A DNA stretch of 64,000 nucleotides. Source: Levilactobacillus tongjiangensis. Its GTDB lineage: Bacteria > Bacillota > Bacilli > Lactobacillales > Lactobacillaceae. The DNA is taken from assembly GCF_003946345.1 (NCBI RefSeq), contig NZ_RHNY01000014.1, positions 17,517 through 81,516 of the forward strand, written 5' to 3'. Under the pieces are notes generated by a model, which had not been told where the DNA came from, ran no database searches, and saw only the letters and a program-made list of their open reading frames with translations. This document shows, in pieces, positions 38,530-48,702 of this stretch (its first letter is position 1; every line of letters begins with the position of its first letter). The translations under genes were made by a program, and so were the position numbers.

Positions 38530-38571
38530 AGACCCACTTAAATTTGCAACTTTAATTGAGGAGGAGTTTTG

Positions 38572-41187
38572 ATGAATCCAGATAAAATGACTGAAGCCTT
38601 AACTGCGGCCTTGGGTGAGGCCCAACGCATTGCGATGACGCGTAAGCACCAAGCGGTCACGGTCGCGCACCTATTCAAATACTTGATTCAACCCGGAGAA
38701 CTTGGCCGCGAGATCTTGTCCAATGCTGGGGTAGATATCAACGCCTTAGACGGTGAGTTAGACCGGGAGCTGGATGGTATCAGTACCGTCTCCGGTAGCG
38801 GCGTCCAGTACGGCCAAGAATTTTCCCGTAACCTGACCGACCTCTTACAGAAGGCCGACAGCATTCGTGAACGCTACCACGATGAGTTCATGGCAATTGA
38901 CGTGGTCGTCATTGCGTTGATGCAGCTGAGCGGTGAGAACCTGACGGATTACCTGAAGAGCCAGGGCATCACCGAGCAAATGGTCCGTAACGCCGTAGAT
39001 AAATTACGGGGCGGCGAACGCGTTACCTCAAAGAATCAGGAGGACCAGTACCAGGCCTTGGAGAAATACGGGACCGACCTGGTCAAGGCGATGCGCAGTG
39101 GGAAAATCGACCCCATCATTGGGCGGGATGACGAAATTCTCTCGGTGATCCGCATTCTTTCTCGGAAGACCAAGAACAATCCCGTGTTGATTGGGGAAGC
39201 CGGGGTTGGTAAGACGGCCATCGTTGAAGGCCTGGCCCAACGAATCGTGCGGGGGGATGTTCCCGACAACCTGAAGGACAAGACGATTTTCTCCCTGGAC
39301 ATGGGTTCTCTGATTGCGGGGGCCAAGTACCGGGGGGAGTTTGAGGAACGGTTGAAGGCCGTTTTGAAGGAAGTCACCAAGAGTGACGGTCAAATCATCA
39401 TGTTTATTGATGAGATTCACAACATTGTGGGGGCCGGTAAGGCTGAAGGTAGTATGGACGCTGGGAACCTCTTGAAGCCAATGCTGGCTCGGGGCGAACT
39501 GCATTTGATTGGGGCGACGACTTTAGACGAATACCGCGAGTATTTGGAAAAGGACAAGGCCCTCGCCCGGCGGTTCCAACGGGTTCTGGTCAACGAACCG
39601 AGCGTTGACGACACTGTCACCATCTTACGAGGCCTGCGCGAACGCTTTGAAATTCACCACGGGGTCAAGATTCACGACAACGCGTTGATTGCGGCGGCCA
39701 AACTGTCCGACCGCTACTTGACGGACCGCTTCCTGCCCGATAAGGCGATTGACTTGGTCGACGAGGCCTCCGCTTCCATCCGGGTGGAAATGAATTCGGC
39801 TCCCACGGAACTGGATCAAGCTCGGCGGCAATTGATGCGGATGCAGGTCGAACAGACCGCGCTGAAGCAAGAAACGGACGACGCCTCTAAGGAACGTCTG
39901 ACCGAGTTGCAAAAGGACCTTGCGAACACTAAGGAAAAAGTCGATAAGTTGAGCGCCCGGTGGAATCAAGAGAAGACGGCCATCAAGAGTGTTGGTGACA
40001 AGAAGACTGAGCTGGACACAGCCAAGCGGGATTTGGAGAATGCGGAAGCCCAGTATGATCTGAACAAGGCGGCTGAATTGCAACACGGCACGATTCCTAA
40101 ACTGGAAAAGGAATTGGCTACCATGGAACAACAGGAGGAGCAACAACAGGGTTGGTTAGTTTCGGAATCCGTCACGGAAAATGAGATTGCCGCGGTAGTC
40201 AGTCGCATGACTGGCATCCCCGTCACCAAGTTGGTACAGGGTGAACGAGAAAAACTGTTGAAGCTCGCCGACCGGTTACATGACCGGGTCGTAGGACAGG
40301 ACCAAGCCGTTTCAGCAGTGGCTGATGCCGTTCTGCGTTCCAGAGCGGGGTTACAGGACCCGACGAAACCACTTGGCTCGTTCCTCTTTCTGGGACCAAC
40401 CGGGGTCGGAAAAACCGAACTGGCCAAGGCGTTAGCGGCCAACCTGTTTGATAGTGAAGACCACATGGTCCGCATTGATATGTCTGAGTATATGGAAAAG
40501 GAATCCGTCTCACGGTTAGTCGGGGCTGCCCCTGGCTACGTGGGCTACGAGGAAGGCGGCCAACTAACCGAGGCCGTTCGGCGGAACCCTTACACCATCG
40601 TGCTGTTTGATGAAGTTGAGAAGGCTCATCCGGATGTCTTCAACCTGCTCCTCCAAGTCTTGGACGATGGTCGTCTGACTGACAGCCAGGGACGGACCGT
40701 GGACTTTAAGAACACCATCTTGATCATGACCTCCAACCTGGGGTCAGACATCCTGCTGAAAGGGACCGACGACCAGGGCAACATTCAACCGGCAGCCCAA
40801 CAACAAGTGGCTCAGCTTTTACAGAGTCACTTCCGGCCAGAGTTCTTGAACCGAATTGATGAAACGATTATGTTTACGCCACTGACATTGGCCGATGTGC
40901 AACAAATCGTGGTCAAATTGATCGGTCATCTGGCCACCCGGCTTCACGAACAGTCACTAGACTTAACCAGTACGCCAGCGGCTCAGGCCTGGATTGCCCA
41001 GAAGGGTTACTTGCCAGCCTTTGGGGCCCGACCACTGCAACGTTTCATTACGACGCACGTGGAAACGCCACTGGCAAAGGAATTGATTGCGGGTAAGATT
41101 CCAGCGGACAGTTTGATCACCATTGATGTGGTGGACGACCAACTGACGTTTACGCATCAACCCCAAGTCAAAGCGGCTAAGGATTAA
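38572..41187 (+). CDS. clpB: ATP-dependent chaperone ClpB
   Basis: 871 aa Hsp100 disaggregase working with DnaK. N-domain 1-150; NBD1 with Walker A GEAGVGKT near 205; coiled-coil M domain about 405-520; NBD2 with GPTGVGKTE near 605 and a sensor/arginine-finger region after it. The full M domain separates it from ClpC/ClpE. ATG 38572 has GAGGAG before it; a TTG directly in front of it is less likely. Confidence 0.96.
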   Translation: MNPDKMTEALTAALGEAQRIAMTRKHQAVTVAHLFKYLIQPGELGREILSNAGVDINALDGELDRELDGISTVSGSGVQYGQEFSRNLTDLLQKADSIRERYHDEFMAIDVVVIALMQLSGENLTDYLKSQGITEQMVRNAVDKLRGGERVTSKNQEDQYQALEKYGTDLVKAMRSGKIDPIIGRDDEILSVIRILSRKTKNNPVLIGEAGVGKTAIVEGLAQRIVRGDVPDNLKDKTIFSLDMGSLIAGAKYRGEFEERLKAVLKEVTKSDGQIIMFIDEIHNIVGAGKAEGSMDAGNLLKPMLARGELHLIGATTLDEYREYLEKDKALARRFQRVLVNEPSVDDTVTILRGLRERFEIHHGVKIHDNALIAAAKLSDRYLTDRFLPDKAIDLVDEASASIRVEMNSAPTELDQARRQLMRMQVEQTALKQETDDASKERLTELQKDLANTKEKVDKLSARWNQEKTAIKSVGDKKTELDTAKRDLENAEAQYDLNKAAELQHGTIPKLEKELATMEQQEEQQQGWLVSESVTENEIAAVVSRMTGIPVTKLVQGEREKLLKLADRLHDRVVGQDQAVSAVADAVLRSRAGLQDPTKPLGSFLFLGPTGVGKTELAKALAANLFDSEDHMVRIDMSEYMEKESVSRLVGAAPGYVGYEEGGQLTEAVRRNPYTIVLFDEVEKAHPDVFNLLLQVLDDGRLTDSQGRTVDFKNTILIMTSNLGSDILLKGTDDQGNIQPAAQQQVAQLLQSHFRPEFLNRIDETIMFTPLTLADVQQIVVKLIGHLATRLHEQSLDLTSTPAAQAWIAQKGYLPAFGARPLQRFITTHVETPLAKELIAGKIPADSLITIDVVDDQLTFTHQPQVKAAKD

Positions 41188-41210
41188 GCAAATTTGCATT
41201 TGTACGAAAG

Positions 41211-41238
41211 AGTCTGGCCTAGAGCTGGGCTTTTTTTT
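41211..41238 (+). terminator. Terminator of clpB
   Basis: AGTCTGGC 41211-41218 pairs with GCTGGGCT 41224-41231 (with G-U), then a T-run. 41240-41500 is gene-free; I see nothing specific in it. Confidence 0.7.
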
Positions 41239-41509
41239 GCTGGGAAGCGCTCGAATTGATGGGGTTGTCTGTGAGAATAGCTGGCAAATGAGCTTAGCCG
41301 TTGGCAGAGAAGTTAGTGGGGATGCTGACGAGAGACTGTCGGTAAGCGGCGATTAGAACCGCTTCAACACGGTTGAACGGATCATCCGGTTGTCAATTGG
41401 AAGTGCGCAATGCGTTAATTTTAGAGCGGTGATCTGATTATCTAGGAAGTATGTTTTAACAACTAGCGAACAAATGTTCACCCCGGGTAAAATCCGCCCC
41501 TTTTTCTGG

Positions 41510-41515
41510 TATAAT
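41510..41515 (+). promoter_or_regulatory. -10 element of dnaE
   Basis: TATAAT at 41510-41515, preceded by CTGG and 36 bases before ATG 41551. No convincing -35. Confidence 0.5.
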
Positions 41516-41550
41516 AGCGATAATGAGATTTACAGAGAGGAGAATCGACC

Positions 41551-44500
41551 ATGTTTGTTCCTTTACAGGTCCTAAGTACTTATAGCTTGTTACAGAGCAC
41601 GAACCGCATCGACCAACTGGTACAAACGGCGAAAGATCGCGGTTATACGGCGTTGGCGTTGACGGATAAGAACGTCATGTACGGGGAAGTTGCCTTCTAT
41701 AATGCCTGTCAACGGGTGGGGATTCAGCCATTACTAGGACTGTCCCTGACGACTCAGAGTTTGAGTGGTGCCGAGGAGGACCAGGAGTGGTTGTTTATTG
41801 CCCAAGACTTTACCGGTTATCAGCAGCTGATGCAGTTGTCGACGGCGTACCAGGTAGCCCAGGGGGCCGTTGATCTACACGAGCAGGTCGCTAATCTGAG
41901 TCATCTCAGCGTTATTGCACCATTAGACAGTGAGGCGCATCAACTTCTGGCGGCTGGGGATGAAGCGGTGGCTAGTCGCGTCTTAAAGCAGTTTCAAGAC
42001 TGGCACGTGGGGGCTCTAGCCGTGGGAATCGGGGCTAAGGCCGATGCGCCCTTACAGGCAGCGCTCCAACGGGTGGCAACGAGCGTTCAGGCGTCATTAG
42101 TTGCGCTGGCGCCCGTCGACTACCTCAATGCCGATGATCACTTTGCTGTGACGGTCTTACGGGCCATTGATGCTGGTGCCACGATCAGTGACCCCGAGGC
42201 TGAGCAACAGAAGACGGGGGAGCATTGGCTACGCCCGGCTCAGGAACAGGCAGAACGGTTCAATGCGGCTGGCCTGCAGTCAGCGGTTCAAGCTACGGCC
42301 GACCTGGCCGCTAAAAGCCACGTGACGTTGCAATTTAAGCAGCCCCAATTGCCCGAATATCCGACGCCTAACCACCAGCCCTCACAAGAGTATCTGCGTG
42401 AACTCTGTCAACAGGGCCTTCAGCGACGGCTGCAAGCAGATGGGATCACTGACACTCAGCCCTATCAGCAACGCTTAGAGCGCGAACTAGGCGTCATTCA
42501 CCGGATGGGGTTTGACGATTATTTTCTCATTATTTGGGACGTCATGAACTACGCCCACCGCGCCCACATTCAAACGGGTCCAGGGCGGGGGTCTGCGGCG
42601 GGCTCCTTGGTCGCGTACGTTTTAGCGATTACCGAGGTTGATCCGTTGGCGTATAACCTGTTGTTTGAACGTTTCTTGAACGAGGAACGGGCCCAGATGC
42701 CCGATATTGATCTGGATATTCCGGATGACAAACGGGAACAGGTCTTGCAGTACGTTCACGATAAGTACGGTCATTCCAGAGTGGCTCAGATCATTACCTT
42801 CGGGACACTGGCGACTAAGGCCGCGTTGCGTGACGTTGGGCGGGTCCTGGGGATGCCACCGTATACGTTGAGCGATTGGAGTGCGGCCATTCCCAATCAA
42901 TTGCACATTACTTTGCAGGCGGCCTATGACCAGTCACAAAAGCTCCGTAACTTGGTAGCGGATAGTCCGCAGAATCAGTTGCTGTTTGCGACGGCTCAGA
43001 AGCTAGAGGGATTGCCCCGTCACTATTCGACCCATGCGGCCGGCATCGTGTTGAGCCAAGGACCGTTGACTGAGCTCGTCCCCCTGCAACCGGGAAGTGA
43101 AGACCTCCTGATGACGCAGTATCCCAAGGACACTGTGGAAGCAGTTGGTCTGCTCAAGATGGATTTCCTAGGACTGCGGAATCTCAGCATTTTAGCCAAC
43201 GCTCTGGCACTGGTTAGAAAACAGACGGGACAGGTGCTCGATATCAATCAAATTGATTTAAATGATGCAGCCACCCTCAAGCTCTTTGCCCAGGGGGAGA
43301 CAAATGGCGTCTTTCAGTTTGAATCTTCAGGGATCAAACGGGTCCTGCGTCAACTTCAACCGGACAGCTTTGAACTAGTGGCCGCGGTCAATGCCCTGTA
43401 CCGGCCGGGGCCAATGGAAAACATTGATAGCTTTGTTCGGCGGAAACACGGTCAGGAACCGGTCACTTATCCAGCCGAGGCCTTGGCTCCCATCTTGGGA
43501 CCGACGTACGGTGTCTTGGTCTATCAGGAACAGGTCATGCAGGTGGCCTCCGTCATGGGAGGCTTCACGTTGGGTGAGGCCGACTTGCTTCGCCGGGCAA
43601 TGAGTAAGAAGAAGAAACAGACCATGGACGCCATGCAGAAGAAATTTGTTACTGGTGCCCGTCAATTGGGTTATGACGAGGACGTGGCCCAAAAGGTCTT
43701 TGCCTATATCGACCGGTTTGCCAACTACGGTTTTAACCGGTCCCATGCGGTGGCCTATAGTAAGCTAGCCTTCCAATTAGCTTACCTGAAGGCCCACTAT
43801 CCGGGACCATTCTACGCAGCACTCTTAAATTCGGTGGTCAACGTGCCAGTTAAGACGAAGATGTACTTGACGGAAGCTAAGCGGCACGGTGTTGGCATTC
43901 AGCCGCCAGATATCAACCGGTCGACGGCCTACTTTAATTTGCAGGGAGCCGACATCATCTTTGGGTTAAGCAGTATCAAAGGGGTGCGAAAGGACTTCCT
44001 CAGAGAAGTCTTAGCCGACCGGCATGAGAATGGCCCATACCGCGACCTCCACCAGTTCCTGCAACGGATCGATGGCAAGTATCGAAAGGCGGACCTATTA
44101 AACGCGTTGGTCTACGCGGGGGCGTTCGACGGCTTTGGCCATAACCGGGCAGAATTATTGGCGGCGTTACCGGAGTTCATCAGTAGTGTGGAGTTGTCTG
44201 GGGACAACGTGGAGCTCTTTGCGGCGTTAGCGCCGAAGGTCAAACCGTTGCCAGACCTCGACTTGATGACCAAACTAACGCAGGAGGAATCCGTACTAGG
44301 TGCCTATTTGTCCGGACACCCGGTCGCCCAGTACCAGGCGTTGGCCGAGAAAATTCACGCAGTTCCCATCACAGAACTAGCCGAGAACGCGCGGGTGGCT
44401 GTCGTGGTCTACGTGACCAAGATTCGGACGATCCGGACCAAACGGGGTGAACCGATGGCGTTTCTGACTGCCAGTGATGAGACAGCCGACGTGAGCATCA

Positions 44501-44898
44501 CAGTCTTCCCCAATCAGTATCGGCAGGCCAGCGAGTGGCTGAAGACCGATCAAGTCGTTGTTGTCAGGGGCAAGGTCGAACAGCAACGTGGCCTACAGAT
44601 CGTCGCAGATCAGGTCACGTTAGCTGAGACCATGCAGGACCAGTTGGCGCCTAAGCTGCCCAATGGGGCCCGGTGGTTTGTTCGGGTAGATGCCCAACAC
44701 GATGAGCGGAATATTGCGGCGAAATTAGGCCAATTTCTGACTACACATCATGGGGATGTCCCGGTGATCGTCTACCAACCGCAGACGGACCAAAAGCGAG
44801 TCTTGCCGCGGAATCAGTGGTTAGCGGGGGATGCAACTTTAGTTAGTCCCCTGGAAGAATTGATGGGCAGCGGTAATGTTGTTTTTAAGAATGGATAG
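41551..44898 (+). CDS. dnaE: DNA polymerase III subunit alpha (DnaE)
   Basis: 1115 aa. PHP domain (1-200), polymerase core with GPGRGSAAGSLVAY (near residue 345) and the catalytic PDIDLDIPD (near 386-394), helix-hairpin-helix region, and C-terminal OB fold (near 945-1030). In Firmicutes DnaE extends primers for PolC. The N-terminus reads FVPLQVLSTYSLL where active PHP domains have H-x-H, so the PHP metal site is degenerate. GAGAGGAGA precedes ATG 41551. Confidence 0.96.
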   Translation: MFVPLQVLSTYSLLQSTNRIDQLVQTAKDRGYTALALTDKNVMYGEVAFYNACQRVGIQPLLGLSLTTQSLSGAEEDQEWLFIAQDFTGYQQLMQLSTAYQVAQGAVDLHEQVANLSHLSVIAPLDSEAHQLLAAGDEAVASRVLKQFQDWHVGALAVGIGAKADAPLQAALQRVATSVQASLVALAPVDYLNADDHFAVTVLRAIDAGATISDPEAEQQKTGEHWLRPAQEQAERFNAAGLQSAVQATADLAAKSHVTLQFKQPQLPEYPTPNHQPSQEYLRELCQQGLQRRLQADGITDTQPYQQRLERELGVIHRMGFDDYFLIIWDVMNYAHRAHIQTGPGRGSAAGSLVAYVLAITEVDPLAYNLLFERFLNEERAQMPDIDLDIPDDKREQVLQYVHDKYGHSRVAQIITFGTLATKAALRDVGRVLGMPPYTLSDWSAAIPNQLHITLQAAYDQSQKLRNLVADSPQNQLLFATAQKLEGLPRHYSTHAAGIVLSQGPLTELVPLQPGSEDLLMTQYPKDTVEAVGLLKMDFLGLRNLSILANALALVRKQTGQVLDINQIDLNDAATLKLFAQGETNGVFQFESSGIKRVLRQLQPDSFELVAAVNALYRPGPMENIDSFVRRKHGQEPVTYPAEALAPILGPTYGVLVYQEQVMQVASVMGGFTLGEADLLRRAMSKKKKQTMDAMQKKFVTGARQLGYDEDVAQKVFAYIDRFANYGFNRSHAVAYSKLAFQLAYLKAHYPGPFYAALLNSVVNVPVKTKMYLTEAKRHGVGIQPPDINRSTAYFNLQGADIIFGLSSIKGVRKDFLREVLADRHENGPYRDLHQFLQRIDGKYRKADLLNALVYAGAFDGFGHNRAELLAALPEFISSVELSGDNVELFAALAPKVKPLPDLDLMTKLTQEESVLGAYLSGHPVAQYQALAEKIHAVPITELAENARVAVVVYVTKIRTIRTKRGEPMAFLTASDETADVSITVFPNQYRQASEWLKTDQVVVVRGKVEQQRGLQIVADQVTLAETMQDQLAPKLPNGARWFVRVDAQHDERNIAAKLGQFLTTHHGDVPVIVYQPQTDQKRVLPRNQWLAGDATLVSPLEELMGSGNVVFKNG

Positions 44899-44993
44899 AC
44901 CAATTTTGCGAAAAATACCTCTGGACTATTTGTACCGGCTTTAGTATGCTTATACCAATGATTGATAACAAATATTTCGGGAGGTATTTTTTC

Positions 44994-45722
44994 ATGCAAT
45001 TATCCGTAAAAGTATATTCAGATGGTGCCGAATTATCCGCAATGAAGGCTGTAGCTGCTCAGGGACTCGTCGAAGGGTTCACCACGAACCCTAGTTTGAT
45101 GAAGGCGGCGGGGATTACTGATTACCTGTCATTCGCGAAGGAGGCAGTTGCGACCTTCCCAGACCAATCGATCAGTTTCGAAGTCTTTGGTAACACGCCA
45201 GAACGCATGTTAGCTGAAGCCAAATTACTTTCGTCCCTCGGTAGTCACGTAGCCGTTAAGATTCCGGTTATCCGGGCCAACGGGGAAGACAATGGCGATG
45301 TGATCAGTGAACTCTCAGCTGCTGGGGTCCGGGTAAACGTGACGGCGATTACCACGTTAGATCAGGTGAAGCTAGCAGTTGCTAGCCTGGATGAAGCAGT
45401 GGGCGGGATTGTGTCCGTCTTTGCAGGGCGGATTGCGGACACTGGCGTTGATCCATTGCCACTGATGCGACAATCAGCAGACCTCTGCCACACCAAGGAA
45501 AATGTCGAGTTACTGTGGGCCAGCACTCGGGAAGCCTTTAACATCGTGCAGGCTGACCAAACTGGCTGTGACATCATTACGGTGCCACCCAAGATTTTGG
45601 GCAAGCTAAACAAGTTTGGTAAAGATGCCCTGACCGTTTCCGTGGACACGGTGAAAACCTTTGATCAGGATATCGCCGAATTAGGTTTCACGATTCCGGT
45701 CGAAGCAGAAGTCTTAAAGTAA
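44994..45722 (+). CDS. Transaldolase family protein (fructose-6-phosphate aldolase/TalC-like)
   Basis: 242 aa, small single-domain transaldolase. VEGFTTNPSLM (residues 23-33) is the family start block and the Schiff-base lysine is in HVAVKIPV (near 85). It could cleave or form fructose-6-phosphate or exchange dihydroxyacetone units; substrate not determined. ATG 44994 follows GGGAGG. It occupies the place where pfkA normally lies between dnaE and pyk. Confidence 0.85.
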   Translation: MQLSVKVYSDGAELSAMKAVAAQGLVEGFTTNPSLMKAAGITDYLSFAKEAVATFPDQSISFEVFGNTPERMLAEAKLLSSLGSHVAVKIPVIRANGEDNGDVISELSAAGVRVNVTAITTLDQVKLAVASLDEAVGGIVSVFAGRIADTGVDPLPLMRQSADLCHTKENVELLWASTREAFNIVQADQTGCDIITVPPKILGKLNKFGKDALTVSVDTVKTFDQDIAELGFTIPVEAEVLK

Positions 45723-45743
45723 ATTAAAAATTATTCACTTGAT

Positions 45744-45775
45744 AACCTACCGATTATATAATCAGTAGGTTTTTA
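45744..45775 (+). terminator. Terminator of the transaldolase-like gene
   Basis: AACCTAC / GTAGGTT outer stem with an inner GATTATATAATC palindrome, followed by TTTT. Confidence 0.8.
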
Positions 45776-45800
45776 AGTATCATGAGGCCCGCCACGACGG

Positions 45801-45814
45801 TGAAAACGTTTACT
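45801..45814 (+). promoter_or_regulatory. Catabolite response element (cre) upstream of pyk
   Basis: TGAAAACGTTTACT matches the CcpA consensus TGWAANCGNTNWCA at 13 of 14 positions. It lies 170 bases before pyk, a position typical of CcpA activation of glycolytic genes. Confidence 0.65.
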
Positions 45815-45983
45815 TTGAGAATTTGTGTACAATCGGGCGAAAATTCGGTAAACAAAGGCGACAATAAATTTCAAAAGTGATAGAATAATTTTGGAAACAA
45901 ATTTGTGCCGAATGTTTCGGCCCGTTAATTTTGTATAAAATTGCCGAGCCGTTCGTGCCAATTCTAAAGGAGAGATTTTTCTA

Positions 45984-47741
45984 ATGAAGAAAACCAAGAT
46001 CGTAAGTACCCTTGGCCCCGCAAGTACTGACGTTGATACGATTGTTAAGTTGATTGAATCAGGCGCCAACATCTTCCGGTTCAACTTCTCACATGGTGAC
46101 CATGAAGAACACTTGGGTCGTTTGGAAAACGTCCACAAGGCTGAAAAGATCACTGGTAAGACCGTTGGTATCATGTTGGATACTAAGGGTGCTGAAATCC
46201 GGACCACTGTTGAAAAGGGCGGCAAGCTCCAATTCAAGACTGGCGACAAATTCCGTATTTCAATGGATGCCTCACTTGAAGGAACCAAGGAAAAGATTGC
46301 TGTTACTTACCCTGGTTTATACGATGATGTTAACGAAGGTGGCCACGTCTTATTCGATGATGGTTTACTGGACTCAGTTGTTGAAAGTAAGGATGACGCA
46401 GCTAAGGAATTAGTTGTTGTTGCTCAAAACGATGGTGTTCTGGGTTCCCGTAAGGGTGTTAACGCTCCCGGCGTTTCCATCAACTTACCTGGGATCACTG
46501 AAAAGGACTCCGATGATATTCGTTTTGGTTTGGATCACGAAATCAACTTCATCGCTGCTTCATTCGTTCGGAAGCCTCAAGATGTTATGGACATCCGTGA
46601 ACTTCTTGAAGAAAAGCACATGGAACACGTGCAAATCTTCCCTAAGATCGAATCCCAAGAAGGTATCAACAACTTTGATGACATCATCAAGGTTTCCGAT
46701 GGTTTGATGGTTGCTCGTGGTGACATGGGTGTTGAAATTCCAACGGAAAACGTGCCTTTGGTACAAAAGGCTTTGATCAAGAAGTGTAACTTCTTAGGTA
46801 AGCCAGTTATCACGGCTACCCAAATGTTAGACTCCATGCAAGAAAACCCACGTCCTACACGTGCCGAAGCATCTGACGTTGCCAACGCCGTCTTTGATGG
46901 TACTGACGCAACTATGCTTTCTGGTGAAAGTGCTAACGGTGAATACCCAGTAGAATCCGTTGCTACGATGAACCGGATCGACATCAAGGCTGAAAATGCT
47001 TTGAAGGACTTTGGTCGTGACAACTTGAACTTCGACAACGGTGACGTTACCGAATCAATCGGTGCTTCCGTTGCTCGTGTTGCTAACGAATTGGGCGTTA
47101 AGACCATCGTTGCTGCAACTGAAAGTGGCTACACTGCCAAGATGATTTCTAAGTACCGGCCAAATGCTGATATCTTAGCTGTTACCTTTGACGACCGGAC
47201 CCGTCGTGGTTTGATGGTCAACTGGGGTGTTTACCCAATCGTTACCGAAAAGCCTTCAAACACTGATGAAATGTTTGACCTGGCTGCAGCCAAGGCCGTT
47301 GAAACGGGCTTAGCTAAGGAAGGCGACTTGATCTTAATCACCGCTGGTGTCCCAGTCGGCGAACGCGGAACGACTAACTTGATGAAGATCCAATTGATCG
47401 GTTCAAAGTTAGTTCAAGGCCAAGGTGTTGGTGACGACACTGTGATTGGTAAAGCAATCATCGCCGACTCCGCTGCTGATGCAAATGCTAAAGTCGTTGA
47501 AGGTGGTATCTTGATTGCCAAGAACACCGACAAAGACTACTTGCCAGCTATCGAAAAGTCTAGCGCCGTTATCGTTGAAAACGGTGGGTTGACTTCTCAC
47601 GCAGCTGTTGTTGGGATTTCCATGGGGATTCCTGTTATCGTTGGCGCTACTGGTGCCAGCGACAAGATCTCCGATGGCGAATTGATCACCGTTGACTCAC
47701 GTCGCGGTATCGTTTACCACGGTGCTTCCAACGCGCTTTAA
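45984..47741 (+). CDS. pyk: Pyruvate kinase
   Basis: 585 aa. TIM-barrel core begins KKTKIVSTLGPAS. The substrate-binding block is MVARGDMGVEIP (near residue 240). The C-terminal extension (about 475-585) contains the PEP-utilizer motif GGLTSHAAVVGISMGIPVIV, common in Bacilli. Converts PEP and ADP to pyruvate and ATP. AAAGGAGA precedes ATG 45984. Codon use is strongly biased (GGT, GTT, CGT), as in a highly expressed gene. Confidence 0.97.
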   Translation: MKKTKIVSTLGPASTDVDTIVKLIESGANIFRFNFSHGDHEEHLGRLENVHKAEKITGKTVGIMLDTKGAEIRTTVEKGGKLQFKTGDKFRISMDASLEGTKEKIAVTYPGLYDDVNEGGHVLFDDGLLDSVVESKDDAAKELVVVAQNDGVLGSRKGVNAPGVSINLPGITEKDSDDIRFGLDHEINFIAASFVRKPQDVMDIRELLEEKHMEHVQIFPKIESQEGINNFDDIIKVSDGLMVARGDMGVEIPTENVPLVQKALIKKCNFLGKPVITATQMLDSMQENPRPTRAEASDVANAVFDGTDATMLSGESANGEYPVESVATMNRIDIKAENALKDFGRDNLNFDNGDVTESIGASVARVANELGVKTIVAATESGYTAKMISKYRPNADILAVTFDDRTRRGLMVNWGVYPIVTEKPSNTDEMFDLAAAKAVETGLAKEGDLILITAGVPVGERGTTNLMKIQLIGSKLVQGQGVGDDTVIGKAIIADSAADANAKVVEGGILIAKNTDKDYLPAIEKSSAVIVENGGLTSHAAVVGISMGIPVIVGATGASDKISDGELITVDSRRGIVYHGASNAL

Positions 47742-47761
47742 TTTGAGATAAACCTGTTATT

Positions 47762-47794
47762 AAAAACGGACCCTCTGTCGGGGGTCCGTTTTTT
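47762..47794 (+). terminator. Terminator of pyk
   Basis: AAAAACGGACCC / GGGTCCGTTTTT 12-bp stem with loop TCTGTCGG. Confidence 0.9.
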
Positions 47795-47846
47795 GCTGCA
47801 CTGAAGTTGGAAATCTTTGAAAATTGTGATGATTGCCGTTTCCGAC

Positions 47847-48008
47847 GATGGGGCGGCATCAATCAGCTGTGGGGACCGCCTACGGCCTGAGGGGCGGTCC
47901 TCCGGTTCGACTTTAAGCCTTGAAAAACACAAGTCTTAAAGCTCGTCCCATGCTCTAAGCTGGTTCCCAGCTAAGACCATTGACACAGCTGATTGATGCC
48001 GCCCCATC
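47847..48008 (+). repeat. Structured repeat E10 (subtype 1a, + orientation)
   Basis: P1 and P2 fuse into a perfect 25-bp inverted repeat, 47847-47871 with 47984-48008. The P4 loop CCTGAGGGGCGGT is kept, though its stem is weak. P5 is CTTTAAG 47911-47917 / CTTAAAG 47935-47941, an A-T pair where others have G-C. P6 is TCTAAGCTGG 47954-47963 / CCAGCTAAGA 47967-47976 (one mismatch). It faces E11 across 369 bases that hold no ORF or motif I recognise. Confidence 0.82.
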
Positions 48009-48373
48009 TCTGGTCACTGATATTGTCAGTAACTTTAACATTAATTTTCGAGGTTGCTGTTATACCGGTTAACGCCTGTTGGTCGCTGTCGATGAAAGTG
48101 AGTAAAGGCATTACGTCAAACACTTTTGGAATTAAGAAGTTATCTTAGATGCAGTGAGCTTTGCGTTGGTACGTCAAGGCTTATCCTTTGTATCCGATAA
48201 CAACTTTTCTGTGTCAGTGGTGGGTGGCTTGTAGGATGAAAGATATCGGTCAGAAGTATCTGCAAGTCTGCGGATAATGAATGAAATTTTAAAAAGCCAC
48301 AGTCTAAATCAACGTCCACCTAATTTTACAACGAATTTCAATTCCAATAATGCCAGAAACATACCGTCAAAGC

Positions 48374-48547
48374 CGGAGGTGGTCAGGGGCGGGGACAGCC
48401 GTGGAAATGGCGTTAGCTAGCGTTTTGTGCTAGCTTAGGCCATGGGCGAATTTCAAGACACGGGGGTTTCGTGGCTTGAAATCGAGCGAGAAGCCCGCAC
48501 CTGGGCTGAAGCGTCCCCACAGCAGGCCCCGCCCCTGACCACCGGAG
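48374..48547 (-). repeat. Structured repeat E11 (subtype 1b, - orientation)
   Basis: P1 is a perfect 17 bp, GGTGGTCAGGGGCGGGG 48378-48394 / CCCCGCCCCTGACCACC 48527-48543. P6 is AGCTAGC 48415-48421 / GCTAGCT 48429-48435. P5 is TTTCAAG 48451-48457 / CTTGAAA 48475-48481, a C-G pair replacing the G-C of E3 and E9. P4 is AGCCC 48492-48496 / GGGCT 48503-48507. 48548-48702 leads to the next gene and shows nothing clear. Confidence 0.82.
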
Positions 48548-48702
48548 TGCGATGTTTTGCTGAGTTTGGTGTCATCATTTTTACCGGTAATTCTTTCGAA
48601 CTTTAGTGGGATTAAAGCTCGCTAGTTGGACGGTTTCCGTGTAAAATAAGGGGTAGACACTTTTGAACGGTAGACTGGGAAACCAGTAGAATTGAGGAGA
48701 TT

